From contig VBJP01000120.1 in assembly GCA_005880165.1 (NCBI GenBank), positions 1,774 through 16,338 on the forward strand: DNA of 14,565 nt, in the 5' to 3' direction. Shown here piece by piece: positions 7,221 to 13,955 of this stretch; the stretch's first letter is position 1; each line of letters opens with the position of its first letter. Both the position numbers and the translations under genes were made by a program. This DNA is from Chloroflexota bacterium. Lineage in GTDB: Bacteria > Chloroflexota > Limnocylindria > QHBO01. The notes beneath the pieces were generated by a model. It was not told the origin of the DNA. It saw nothing but the letters and a program-made list of their open reading frames with translations, and searched no databases.

Positions 7221-8411
7221 GTGACCTACCTGCCGACCTCTGAGCACGACGAGCTGCGCGCGGTCGTGCGCGAGCTCGCGGAGGAGCGGATCGCGCCGCG
7301 CGCGACGGAGGTCGACCAGCGCGCAGAGTTCCCGTGGGACCTCAAGGAGCTGCTCGCCCGCCAGGACCTGCTTGGCACCAGCTTCGAGGAACGCTACGGC
7401 GGCACGGGGCTCGACGAGATCAGCCAGGTCATCCTGGTCGAGGAACTGGCGCGCGCCGACGCCACGACCAGCCTGATCCCCATCGTCCAGAAGCTCGGCT
7501 CCCTGCCCATCACCCTGGCCGGCAGCGACGAGCAGAAGGAGCGCTACTTCCCGCGCCTGGCCAGCGGGGAATGGCTGATCGCCTTTGGGCTGACCGAGGC
7601 CGCGGCAGGAAGCGATGTGGCCGCGAACCGGACGCGCGCTCGACGTGACGGAGATGCGTACGTGCTCAACGGCTCCAAGCGGTTCATCACCCATGGCTCC
7701 ATCGCCAACGTGCTCACGGTTTTCGCCCTGACCGATCCGGCGGCGGGCGGGCGCAAGGGGATGTCCGCATTCATCGTGGAAACCGATGCGCCCGGCTTCT
7801 CCTCCCCGAGGCTCGAGCACAAGCTGGGAATCCGCGGCTCGCCCACCGCCGAGCTGCAGTTCGACGATGTCCGGGTGCCCGTTCAGAACCGCCTTGGCGA
7901 GGAGGGAGAAGGTTTCAAGATCGCCATGGAGACGCTCGACCGCTCGCGCTTGGGGATCGCGGCCCAGGCGGTGGGGATCGCCCAGGGCGCCCTCGATGCG
8001 GCCGTCGCCTACGCCGCGGAGCGCCAGCAGTTCGGACAGCCGATCGGGGAGTTCCAGGGGATCCAGTTCATGCTCGCCGACATGGCCAGCCAGACCGAGG
8101 CTGCTCGACAGCTCACCTACGCGGCGGCCGCGCGGGTCGAGGCACTTGCTGCCGACCTGCCGTACTGGACGAGCGCCGCGAAGCTCATCGCCGGCGACAC
8201 GGCCATGCGGGTCACGAGCGACGCCGTCCAGATCTTCGGGGGCTACGGCTACATCACCGAGTATCCGGTCGAGCGGATGATGCGGGACGCGAAGATCACC
8301 CAGCTGTACGAGGGCACCCAGCAGATCCAGCGGATGGTGATTGGCCGGCAGCTGTTGCAGCGAGCGGGTGTCGGCGGTCGCGTGCGGGCAAAGAGCGCGG
8401 CTCGAGCGTGA
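7221..8411 (+). CDS. Acyl-CoA dehydrogenase
   Basis: This 396-residue FAD flavoprotein of usual family length oxidises an acyl-CoA to the 2-enoyl-CoA and hands electrons to ETF. Visible features are the N-terminal helical domain, the beta-domain FAD/substrate motif FGLTEAAAGSD (variant of the usual TEPxAGSD), and KRFITHGSIA. The C-terminal helical domain has the FAD-dimer motif QIFGGYGYITEYPVERMMRDAKI. E364 in QLYEGTQQIQR sits at the catalytic-base position used by short-chain and butyryl-CoA dehydrogenases, which suggests a short- or medium-chain (possibly branched) substrate rather than isovaleryl- or long-chain types. The GTG start has GAGGA 6 nt upstream (7210-7214). The stop overlaps the etfB start (GTGA, 8408-8411), making an acd-etfB-etfA unit. 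Chain length cannot be told from sequence alone. Confidence 0.93.
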   Translation: MTYLPTSEHDELRAVVRELAEERIAPRATEVDQRAEFPWDLKELLARQDLLGTSFEERYGGTGLDEISQVILVEELARADATTSLIPIVQKLGSLPITLAGSDEQKERYFPRLASGEWLIAFGLTEAAAGSDVAANRTRARRDGDAYVLNGSKRFITHGSIANVLTVFALTDPAAGGRKGMSAFIVETDAPGFSSPRLEHKLGIRGSPTAELQFDDVRVPVQNRLGEEGEGFKIAMETLDRSRLGIAAQAVGIAQGALDAAVAYAAERQQFGQPIGEFQGIQFMLADMASQTEAARQLTYAAAARVEALAADLPYWTSAAKLIAGDTAMRVTSDAVQIFGGYGYITEYPVERMMRDAKITQLYEGTQQIQRMVIGRQLLQRAGVGGRVRAKSAARA

Positions 8412-9190
8412 AGATCGTCGTCTGCGTCAAGCAGGTGCCCGCCACCACGGCGGAGAAGCGCTACACGTCCGACTTCCGGCTTGACCGCACCTCGGCCGAA
8501 TCGGTCATCAATCCCCTCGACGAGTACGCGATCGAGCAGGCCCTGCGCCTTCAGGAGGCCGGGACAGTCGAGTCGGTCGCGTACCTCTCGATGGGACCGG
8601 AACAGGCCTCCGAGGCGTTGCGCCGTGCGCTGGCGATGGGCGGCGACGAGGCCTACCTGGTGACCGATGGCGGCCTGGCCGGCGCGGATCTGTGGGCGAC
8701 CGCCCGGGTCCTGGCCGCGGCCCTGGACAAGCTCGCGCCGGATGTGGCGCTGATGGGCATGGCCTCCGACGACGCGAAGGGCTCGCTGGTGCCCGGAGCG
8801 GTCGCCGCCATCCGTGGCCTCCCGCTCCTCTCGTATGGGTCCGAGCTCCGGCTGGAGGATTCGGTCGCCCGCATCCGGAGGCTCAACGCGACCGGCTACG
8901 ACATCATCGAGGCTCCGCTTCCGGTCATCGCCAGCGTCACCGACCAGGTGGGCGAGCCACGCTATGCGAGCCTGAAGGGCATCATGGCCGCGAAGCGCAA
9001 GCCGCTCGAGACCTGGTCGCTCGCCGACCTGGGGATCAGCGCGGATGAGCTGCGTGGTGCGGCCCTCACGCGCGTCATCGAGGTGCGGCCGCCGGAAGCC
9101 AAGGCGCCGACGGAGCGGATCGAGAGCATCCCGCCCGAGGAAGCGGCTACCCGGATCGCCGACTGGCTGGCGGCGCGCAAGCTGATATGA
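8408..9190 (+). CDS. etfB: Electron transfer flavoprotein beta subunit
   Basis: This 260-residue EtfB is the small subunit of the ETF heterodimer, which accepts electrons from acyl-CoA dehydrogenases. It starts MKIVVCVKQVPAT, followed by NPLDEYAIEQAL, both standard EtfB N-terminal motifs. The ETF-beta signature, with the loop that contacts dehydrogenases, is at about 180-200 (VGEPRYASLKGIMAAKRKP). The nucleotide-loop region around 115-130 (GMASDDAKGSLVPG) departs from the common GxQSxDxxxGQ pattern, so I cannot say whether it binds AMP or a second FAD. It overlaps the acyl-CoA dehydrogenase upstream and etfA downstream (ATGA, 9187-9190) by 4 nt each, so stoichiometric coupled translation was the original design. 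It appears intact, unlike its partner etfA. Confidence 0.93.
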   Translation: MKIVVCVKQVPATTAEKRYTSDFRLDRTSAESVINPLDEYAIEQALRLQEAGTVESVAYLSMGPEQASEALRRALAMGGDEAYLVTDGGLAGADLWATARVLAAALDKLAPDVALMGMASDDAKGSLVPGAVAAIRGLPLLSYGSELRLEDSVARIRRLNATGYDIIEAPLPVIASVTDQVGEPRYASLKGIMAAKRKPLETWSLADLGISADELRGAALTRVIEVRPPEAKAPTERIESIPPEEAATRIADWLAARKLI

Positions 9191-9590
9191 GCGATGTCTT
9201 CTTCGTGGCCGAGTTCGCGGGCACACCCGCCCGCTCCGCGCAGGAGCTTGCCAGCGGCGCCGCCACGCTCGCACAGGAGGCCGGAGGTCAGGCGGTGGGC
9301 CTTGCCTATGGCGAGGGAGCGGCCGACAGCGCCGCGGCGCTGGGGAGCTGGGGTGCCGCTCGCGTGATCGTGCTGGGCGACACCAACGCGCCCGCGATCA
9401 CCCACGCCGCGGCCGCGGCATCGGCCATTCGCGATGGGGGATTGGCGCTGCTGGCGCCGGCGACGCCGAACGGACGGGACCTCGCCGCGGCGATGGTCGG
9501 GCTCCTCGGTGTTCCTGCCTTCGGCCCGGTGCGCGCGGTCAGGTTCGAGGACGGCCGGCTGAGGGCTGAGGCGGAGCACCTGGACCGGCC

Positions 9591-10127
9591 GTGGTCCTGG
9601 CGCTGGCCGGTACGTTCACCCCCGAAGACAGCTCCGGGACCGCCTCGGTGGAGACCGCGGAGACCGCGGAGACCGCGTCCGCCGATGGAGGCCCGCTGGC
9701 AGCGGCGCGCATCGTGGAGAGCCATGCGGAGGGCAAGGCGGCGGTCAACCTCGAGGAGGCGCAGGTCATCGTCGCGGGCGGACGCGGCGTCGGAAGCGCG
9801 GACGGCTTCGCGCAGCTCCAGCAGCTGGCTGACGCGCTCGGCGGTGCCGTTGGCGCCAGCCGGGCCGCAGCGGATGCGGGTTGGGTACCCTATCAGCTCC
9901 AGATCGGCCAGACGGGCAAGGTCGTGAAACCGGCGCTCTACCTGGCGGCCGGCATCTCCGGCGCCATTCAGCACCGGGTGGGTATGCAGACAGCGGAGAA
10001 TGTGGTGGCCATCAACAAGGACCCGGACGCGCCCATCGGAGAGTTCGCGGACCTATTCGTGGTGGGAGACCTGTTTGCGATCATCCCCAGATTGACCGAT
10101 GAGATCCGTCGTCGAAAGGGAGCCTGA
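9591..10127 (+). CDS. etfA: EtfA C-terminal FAD-binding domain, as an open frame detached from the N-terminal part
   Basis: This stretch can be read from a GTG at 9591 (178 residues) and holds the complete FAD-binding domain of EtfA. It begins with an acidic Ala/Thr linker (ETAETAETA). AGGRGVGSADGF and GAVGASRAAADAGW follow, then the FAD-binding QIGQTGK, the EtfA signature LYLAAGISGAIQHRVGM, and AINKDPDAPIGEFADLFVVGDLF. All of these match intact family members, so this part shows no decay. No convincing ribosome binding site precedes the GTG. Separate translation is therefore doubtful, and the stretch is best seen as the 3' part of the broken gene. If it were expressed alone it would lack the domain that pairs with EtfB. 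Confidence 0.7.
   Translation: MVLALAGTFTPEDSSGTASVETAETAETASADGGPLAAARIVESHAEGKAAVNLEEAQVIVAGGRGVGSADGFAQLQQLADALGGAVGASRAAADAGWVPYQLQIGQTGKVVKPALYLAAGISGAIQHRVGMQTAENVVAINKDPDAPIGEFADLFVVGDLFAIIPRLTDEIRRRKGA
9651..9677 (+). repeat. Three perfect tandem copies of a 9-bp unit (GAGACCGCG) in etfA
   Basis: GAGACCGCG occurs three times head to tail and encodes Glu-Thr-Ala x3 in the downstream etfA frame. It falls in the linker between the EtfA domains, where length is normally variable, so it is likely tolerated slippage. It lies about 70 nt after the frame break. Confidence 0.85.
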
Positions 10128-10134
10128 CAGACCG

Positions 10135-10704
10135 ATGCCGCCCCGCCCGCCCGTCATGCTGGTGGTCGTGATGGCCGCCGCCTCGCTGCTCCCCGCGAGC
10201 CTCTTTCGCGGCAAGCGCCGCTCGTTCACCGGTCACGCCCGCGAGCTGATGCACTACCGCTCGATCCTGGCCGGCTACACGGGCCGCATCGACACCACCC
10301 TCGGCGAGCTGGGCGAGCTGTCCGACGCGCTGCGACGCCGGGACGTCGACATCGACGAGGCGGTCGATCGGCTGGCGTCCGGCGAGGACGAGCTGGATGT
10401 CATCGCCGACGAGATGCGCGAGATGGAGGCGCCGGAGCAGCTGCACGAGCTCCACCTGGAGTACGAGGCCAATCTTGAGCGGGCCCTGCGGGGGATCGTG
10501 ACCGCCGAGCGTGGATGCGGCCTCACCCGACAGCGCCACCGCCCGCCGGACGACGAGGAGGCGCTTGCCTACTGGAAGCGCGGGCACGCCAACATCGTGC
10601 ATGCCCGGATGCGTATGCAGGAAGTGGCGGAGGTGCTCCTGGCTTGGGAGCCGGGCCGCCCAGCCGAGGTGAGCGTCCACACCCGCCTCCGTCGGGACGC
10701 CTGA
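10135..10704 (+). CDS. Hypothetical membrane-anchored helical protein
   Basis: I do not recognise this 189-residue protein. It opens with a short Pro-rich stretch and a hydrophobic segment (about 7-24, MLVVVMAAASLLPASLF), followed by RGKRR, as in a signal anchor. The rest is highly charged and probably mostly helical, with possible coiled-coil stretches (around GELGELSDALRRRDVDIDEA and EDELDVIADEMREM). It contains one Cys and no catalytic motif I can name. The ATG at 10135 is chosen because it follows the etfA stop by 7 nt and has AAAGGGAG about 12 nt upstream. ATG 10099 would overlap etfA, and ATG 10156 would trim the anchor. Position suggests co-transcription with acd-etfBA, but no functional link is shown. 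It converges with the protease gene, leaving 8 nt between stops. Confidence 0.65.
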   Translation: MPPRPPVMLVVVMAAASLLPASLFRGKRRSFTGHARELMHYRSILAGYTGRIDTTLGELGELSDALRRRDVDIDEAVDRLASGEDELDVIADEMREMEAPEQLHELHLEYEANLERALRGIVTAERGCGLTRQRHRPPDDEEALAYWKRGHANIVHARMRMQEVAEVLLAWEPGRPAEVSVHTRLRRDA

Positions 10705-10719
10705 TCCCGGCCTCAGGCG
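10698..10719. terminator. Stem-loop at the convergent gene junction, possible weak bidirectional terminator
   Basis: CGCCTGA (10698-10704) pairs with TCAGGCG (10713-10719) around an 8-nt loop. Both convergent stop codons (TGA on each strand) lie inside the 7-bp stem. There is no T-tract on either side, so intrinsic termination would be weak. Confidence 0.35.
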
Positions 10720-11669
10720 GCCAGCTCTTCGGGAATCGCGCGCAGCTCGACGACCTCGCCCAACCGCAGGATGCGGAGGCGCATCGCGCGCCCGATCGCC
10801 TCGTCAAGCATGAGTCGCTGCAGGTCGCCCGCGTCGGCGACGGCGTGGCCGTCGACGTCCAGGATGAGGTCACCGGTGCGCAGGCCGGCGGCCGCTGCCG
10901 GACTGCCGGGAACCACCTCCTCGACGCCGATTCCGGCGGCGTGGCCAAGGCGGCGGGCGATCCGTTGAGAAAGCGGGCGGCGGGCGCCGGCGATCCCGAG
11001 CCAGGCGCGGCGCACCCGGCCGTCGTGAAGCAGCGAAGCAATGATGCGCCGCGTGGTGGCGCCGATGGGGATGGCGAGCCCAAGACCGATCCCGGCCACC
11101 GCGGTGTTGATGCCGACCACCTCGCCCGTAGCGTCGGCCAGCGCCCCTCCGGAATTGCCGGGGTTGAGGGCGGCGTCGGTCTGGATGACGTTCTCGACGA
11201 CGCGGGTGCCGGAGTTCGCCCGAGCCGCCAGCGACCGCCCGAGGGCGCTTACGACGCCGGCGGTGACGGTCCCGGTCAGGCCGAGCGGCGATCCGACGGC
11301 CACGACCAGCTGCCCCACACGGAGCCGATCCGCATTTCCGAGCGTCGCGGCGTCGAGCCGCTCATTGCTGGCATCAACCTTGGCGATCGCCAGGTCGGAG
11401 AGCGGGTCTCGCCCGACGATCTCGATGCGACGCTCGGCACCGTCGCTGAAGACCGCCGTGCCACTGTCGGCGGCGTCCACCACGTGCGCCGCGGTCAGGA
11501 GGTAGCCATCCGGCGTGAAGACGACGGCGGAGCCGCTGCCGGTCGGGCGCCAACCGGTGGCCTGTCTTCGGCCGGTCCGCAGCTGGACGACGCGCGGAAG
11601 CAGACGCTCCGCGACGCCGGTCACGATCTGGGAGTAGGCGTCCAACGCCGCCCGTTCGGTCGTTGTCAT
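10713..11669 (-). CDS. HtrA/DegP-like trypsin-family serine protease with one PDZ domain, no signal peptide
   Basis: This 318-residue S1C protease has the full catalytic triad H62 (LLTAAHVVDAA), D92 (PLSDLAIAKVD) and S173 (NPGNSGGAL). The oxyanion-side motifs VGSPLGL and AIPIG are present, and one C-terminal PDZ domain (about 222-315, with GSPAAAAGLRTGDLILDVDG) completes it. Family members degrade or refold misfolded proteins, usually in the periplasm or at the membrane. Here the N-terminus (MTTTERAALDAYSQIV) has neither a signal peptide nor a membrane anchor, so a cytoplasmic location is suggested. The ATG at 11669 is preferred to ATG 11699, because a good promoter (-10 at 11681-11686) lies between them and the upstream extension has no family similarity. 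It is the only - strand gene, divergent from nrdR, and its promoter region carries operator-like repeats. Confidence 0.9.
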   Translation of the reverse strand: MTTTERAALDAYSQIVTGVAERLLPRVVQLRTGRRQATGWRPTGSGSAVVFTPDGYLLTAAHVVDAADSGTAVFSDGAERRIEIVGRDPLSDLAIAKVDASNERLDAATLGNADRLRVGQLVVAVGSPLGLTGTVTAGVVSALGRSLAARANSGTRVVENVIQTDAALNPGNSGGALADATGEVVGINTAVAGIGLGLAIPIGATTRRIIASLLHDGRVRRAWLGIAGARRPLSQRIARRLGHAAGIGVEEVVPGSPAAAAGLRTGDLILDVDGHAVADAGDLQRLMLDEAIGRAMRLRILRLGEVVELRAIPEELAA

Positions 11670-11673
11670 CAGT

Positions 11674-11704
11674 AACTTGCAATCTACAAGTTGCGTCAAG
11701 TTGC
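11674..11704. promoter_or_regulatory. Operator-like repeat cluster over the HtrA-like promoter
   Basis: AACTTG (11674-11679) and CAAGTT (11687-11692) form an inverted repeat around the -10 box. CAAGTTGC occurs twice in direct orientation (11687-11694 and 11697-11704), exactly 10 bp apart, that is one helical turn. The sites occupy the spacer and -10 of the predicted promoter, as expected for a repressor site. The regulator is not identified. Confidence 0.45.
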
Positions 11705-11709
11705 TTCAA
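11681..11709 (-). promoter_or_regulatory. Predicted promoter of the HtrA-like gene
   Basis: On the - strand, TTGAAG (11709-11704) and TAGATT (11686-11681) are spaced 17 bp. The ATG at 11669 begins 11 nt after the -10 box, giving a leader of only about 4-5 nt without a Shine-Dalgarno sequence. Prediction only. Confidence 0.55.
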
Positions 11710-11920
11710 CTGCAGGATCCCGGCGGAGCCCGTCGGCGCGTGCAGCCAGGGTCACCAAATGATCCAAGGCGCAGCGGCGACCGAATTCAGGCTTCGTTGG
11801 TTGGTAGGAGAACGCCAGGCGCCCACCCGGCATGAATGCTCCTGCTAGGGCGACTGAAGCAGTTCCGACGGCGAGGATGGCTCCCATATCTTGTGGTAGC
11901 CTGTGCATCGGTACCACTGC

Positions 11921-11929
11921 TGGTATAGC
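11921..11929 (+). promoter_or_regulatory. Predicted extended -10 promoter element of nrdR
   Basis: TGGTATAGC matches an extended -10 (TGnTATAAT-like), 17 nt upstream of the nrdR ATG. No convincing -35 box is seen at 16-18 bp spacing. The rest of the 11710-11920 intergenic stretch shows no gene I can support. Confidence 0.4.
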
Positions 11930-11946
11930 CCGTACGAGGATGCTGC

Positions 11947-12417
11947 ATGCGCTGTCCCCGTTGCAACGAAACCGGAACCCGCGTCATCGACTCGCGCGAC
12001 CTGGAGGGCGGAAGCACCATCCGCCGCCGTCGCGAATGCGAAGCGTGCGCCTATCGGTTCACCACCTATGAGCGGCCGGAAGGCGCGCGGCTGACGGTCC
12101 TCAAGCGCGACGGCTCGCGCCAGGAGTTCGATCGCAACAAGCTGCAGGCGGGCCTCCTCAAGGCCCTCGAGAAGCGCCCGGTCACCCTGGAGCGCGTCGA
12201 GCAGGCCGTGGACGAGATCGAGGGCAGCATTCGGTCCCGTGGTGAAGCGGAGATCTCGTCCAAGGAGATCGGGCGGCTGGCAACCGAGGCGCTGCGCGAC
12301 ATCGACCAGCTGGCCTACATTCGCTTCGCATCGGTCTATCACTCGTACGAAGACATCGATACCCTCAAGCGCGAAGTGGACCGCCTCATGGGACAGCGCC
12401 AGGGCACCCCGGAGTGA
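11947..12417 (+). CDS. nrdR: Transcriptional repressor NrdR
   Basis: This 156-residue protein represses ribonucleotide reductase genes according to nucleotide levels. It has the N-terminal zinc ribbon C3/C6...C31/C34 (MRCPRC, then ECEAC) with the typical VIDSRDLEGG and RRRREC. An ATP-cone domain follows (about 49-139; LTVLKRDGSRQEFDRNKL through YIRFASVYHSYEDI), which binds ATP or dATP. Length and motifs are those of intact family members. GAGGA (11936-11940) lies 6 nt before the ATG. No reductase gene is in the window, but dcd starts 7 nt downstream, so the pair forms a deoxynucleotide-supply unit. I found no convincing NrdR box upstream. Confidence 0.96.
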   Translation: MRCPRCNETGTRVIDSRDLEGGSTIRRRRECEACAYRFTTYERPEGARLTVLKRDGSRQEFDRNKLQAGLLKALEKRPVTLERVEQAVDEIEGSIRSRGEAEISSKEIGRLATEALRDIDQLAYIRFASVYHSYEDIDTLKREVDRLMGQRQGTPE

Positions 12418-12424
12418 GCATCGC

Positions 12425-13030
12425 GTGATCCTTTCCGACCGCGATATCCGGTCCGCGATCGACGCGGGCCGGATCGTGATCGATCCGTTCAGCCCAGACG
12501 CCATCCAGCCGTCGAGCGTCGACCTGCACGTCGACCGCCGCTTCCGCGTCTTCCGCAACAGTCGCTATCCGTTCATCGACGTGCGAGAAGAGCAGCCGGA
12601 CCTGACCGAGCTCGTGGAGATCGACGCGGAGCAGCCGTTCATCCTGCACCCAGGCGAGTTCGTGCTGGGTTCGACGCTCGAACGCGTCGTGCTGCCAGAC
12701 GACCTGGTCGCTCGATTAGAAGGAAAGTCGAGTCTTGGGAGGCTCGGTCTGCTCATTCACTCGACCGCCGGCTACGTCGACCCCGGCTGGGACGGCAACC
12801 TGACGCTCGAGCTGAGCAACGTGGCGAACCTGCCGATCACCCTCTACTACGGGATGAAGATCGGGCAGATCAGCTTCCAGCAGATGAGCTCGCCCGTCGA
12901 GGTGGCCTACGGCGACTCGCGCATCGGGTCGAAATACCGCGGTCAGCGCGACCCGACGGCCAGCCTCTACCACCGTGATTTCGACCGTGGGCGCGTTCTC
13001 CCAGGCGACGGTAGCCGCAATCGCGGCTGA
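12425..13030 (+). CDS. dcd: dCTP deaminase, of the bifunctional dCTP deaminase-dUTPase sequence type
   Basis: This 201-residue trimeric enzyme of the dUTPase fold deaminates dCTP. It has EGKSSLGRLGL (R106), the catalytic E129 in LTLELSN, and GSKYRGQRDPT near the C-terminus, which closes over the nucleotide. Residues H112 to G116 (HSTAG) and LSNVANLPI follow the pattern of the Mycobacterium tuberculosis enzyme, which makes dUMP directly, rather than E. coli Dcd (VHVTAH). Bifunctionality (dCTP to dUMP) is therefore likely but inferred. The GTG at 12425 has GGAG about 10 nt upstream (12411-12414) and follows nrdR by 7 nt. The C-terminus extends about 15 residues (DRGRVLPGDGSRNRG) beyond where related enzymes usually end, probably unstructured. 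Confidence 0.94.
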   Translation: MILSDRDIRSAIDAGRIVIDPFSPDAIQPSSVDLHVDRRFRVFRNSRYPFIDVREEQPDLTELVEIDAEQPFILHPGEFVLGSTLERVVLPDDLVARLEGKSSLGRLGLLIHSTAGYVDPGWDGNLTLELSNVANLPITLYYGMKIGQISFQQMSSPVEVAYGDSRIGSKYRGQRDPTASLYHRDFDRGRVLPGDGSRNRG

Positions 13031-13043
13031 GCCTGCCGGACCG

Positions 13044-13955
13044 ATGGACGCCGATTCGGAGCGCCTCTACGCGATCACGCCCGATGCGGAAGCCCGCGAG
13101 TTCGCCGGGGGCGTTCGCGTGCGGGTGGTGCGGGCCGGATGGTTCCGGCCCGATGCCGGTGGCTTCTTCGGCGTCGTGCCAAAGCCCCTCTGGTCGCGGC
13201 TGGTGGAGGCCGATGAGCGGGGGAGGATCCTGTGCCGGCTGAACCTGCTGCTGGTCGAGAGCGTGGGGAAGCGGCTCCTGGTCGAGACCGGCACCGGTGA
13301 GCGGATGCGGGACAAGGACCGCGACATCAAGGGGATCGAGGGCGGGAATCCAGCTGTCGCGCTGCAGGCCGTGGACGTCGACCCGGACACGATCGACTTC
13401 GTGATCGTCAGCCACCTCCATTACGACCACGCTGGCGGGATGGTCGGCGCCGACGGCCGCCCGCTCTTCGCACGCGCCCGGTACGTGGTGCAGCGTGACG
13501 AGGCGGCCGCGGCGCGCGGCGATGAGCTGCGATTGCAGGGCATCATGGAGACCGAGCAGCTCGAGCTGGTCCGCGCGGCGGGTCAGCTGGCCGAGGTGCA
13601 CGGCGACGTCGAAGTCGTGCCCGGCGTGACGGTGATCCCGACTGGTGGCCACACGCGTGGCTCCCAGGCGGTCATGATCGGACAGGCCGCATCCGCGCAG
13701 GAGAACGGCGTCGCCGAGCGGGCCGTCTTCTTCGGTGATCTCATCCCGACCCGCTGGCAGCTGCCGGTGCGCTGGACCAGCGCCTTCGACGATTACCCGG
13801 TGGAGGCCGTCGAGGTGCGCCACCGGCTGCTCACGCGCGTGGTCGATGACGGATGGTGGTGCTACTTCACCCACGACCCTGGCGCGCTTCCCGTCCAGCT
13901 CGAACGAACCGAAAAGGGCGCCATTGCGGTGCGGGCTTCCACGCGCGGGGTATAG
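13044..13955 (+). CDS. MBL-fold metallo-hydrolase
   Basis: This 303-residue metallo-beta-lactamase-fold protein has a complete dinuclear metal site: H124-x-H126-x-D128-H129 (SHLHYDHAGG), H203 (GGHTRGSQ), D232 (FFGDLIPT) and H277 (YFTHDP). The layout, with the late GDLIPT and FxHDP motifs, resembles the large group of single-domain hydrolases annotated only by fold (lactonase-like). Substrate cannot be told. The ATG at 13044 is chosen because it follows the dcd stop by 13 nt. A GTG at 12975 would overlap dcd by 56 nt and adds sequence unlike the family. It may be co-transcribed with nrdR-dcd, but no shared pathway is evident. The stop at 13953-13955 lies inside a TATAGT that could be a -10 for the next gene. 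Confidence 0.87.
   Translation: MDADSERLYAITPDAEAREFAGGVRVRVVRAGWFRPDAGGFFGVVPKPLWSRLVEADERGRILCRLNLLLVESVGKRLLVETGTGERMRDKDRDIKGIEGGNPAVALQAVDVDPDTIDFVIVSHLHYDHAGGMVGADGRPLFARARYVVQRDEAAAARGDELRLQGIMETEQLELVRAAGQLAEVHGDVEVVPGVTVIPTGGHTRGSQAVMIGQAASAQENGVAERAVFFGDLIPTRWQLPVRWTSAFDDYPVEAVEVRHRLLTRVVDDGWWCYFTHDPGALPVQLERTEKGAIAVRASTRGV

Larger units (their letters stand above)
9187..10127 (+). pseudogene. etfA: Electron transfer flavoprotein alpha subunit, disrupted by a frame change near 9570-9590
   Basis: The gene starts at ATG 9187, overlapping the etfB stop. The first frame codes a normal EtfA N-terminal domain (MSDVFFVAEF through NGRDLAAAMVGLLG to GRLRAEAEH). After about 9580 it loses similarity and runs as Arg/Pro-rich nonsense to 9927. 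EtfA sequence resumes in the frame of 9591: VVLALAGTFTPED, then the FAD domain to 10127. That second frame has a stop at 9567-9569, so the break lies between about 9570 and 9590. The net change equals loss of 3n+1 nt. The usual RPxxGGNAxxxV segment that ends the N-terminal domain is also missing, so roughly a dozen codons seem lost, not a single base. The spliced length would be about 312 residues against a usual 310-330. I see no slippery heptamer. True mutation and assembly error are both possible. Confidence 0.8.

Noticed and set aside
9560..9600. Programmed -1 ribosomal frameshift in etfA
   Set aside because: There is no X-XXY-YYZ slippery heptamer in the overlap, and an expected domain segment is missing, which frameshifting would not explain.
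11696..11887. Small - strand open frame in the htrA-nrdR intergenic region with a hydrophobic start (MGAILAVGTASVALAGAF)
   Set aside because: Third-position GC is clearly lower than in neighbouring genes, there is no ribosome binding site, it overlaps the predicted protease promoter, and no family is recognised.
11885..11906. NrdR box upstream of nrdR
   Set aside because: Only one half-like ATATCTTGTGG is seen, without the palindromic partner.
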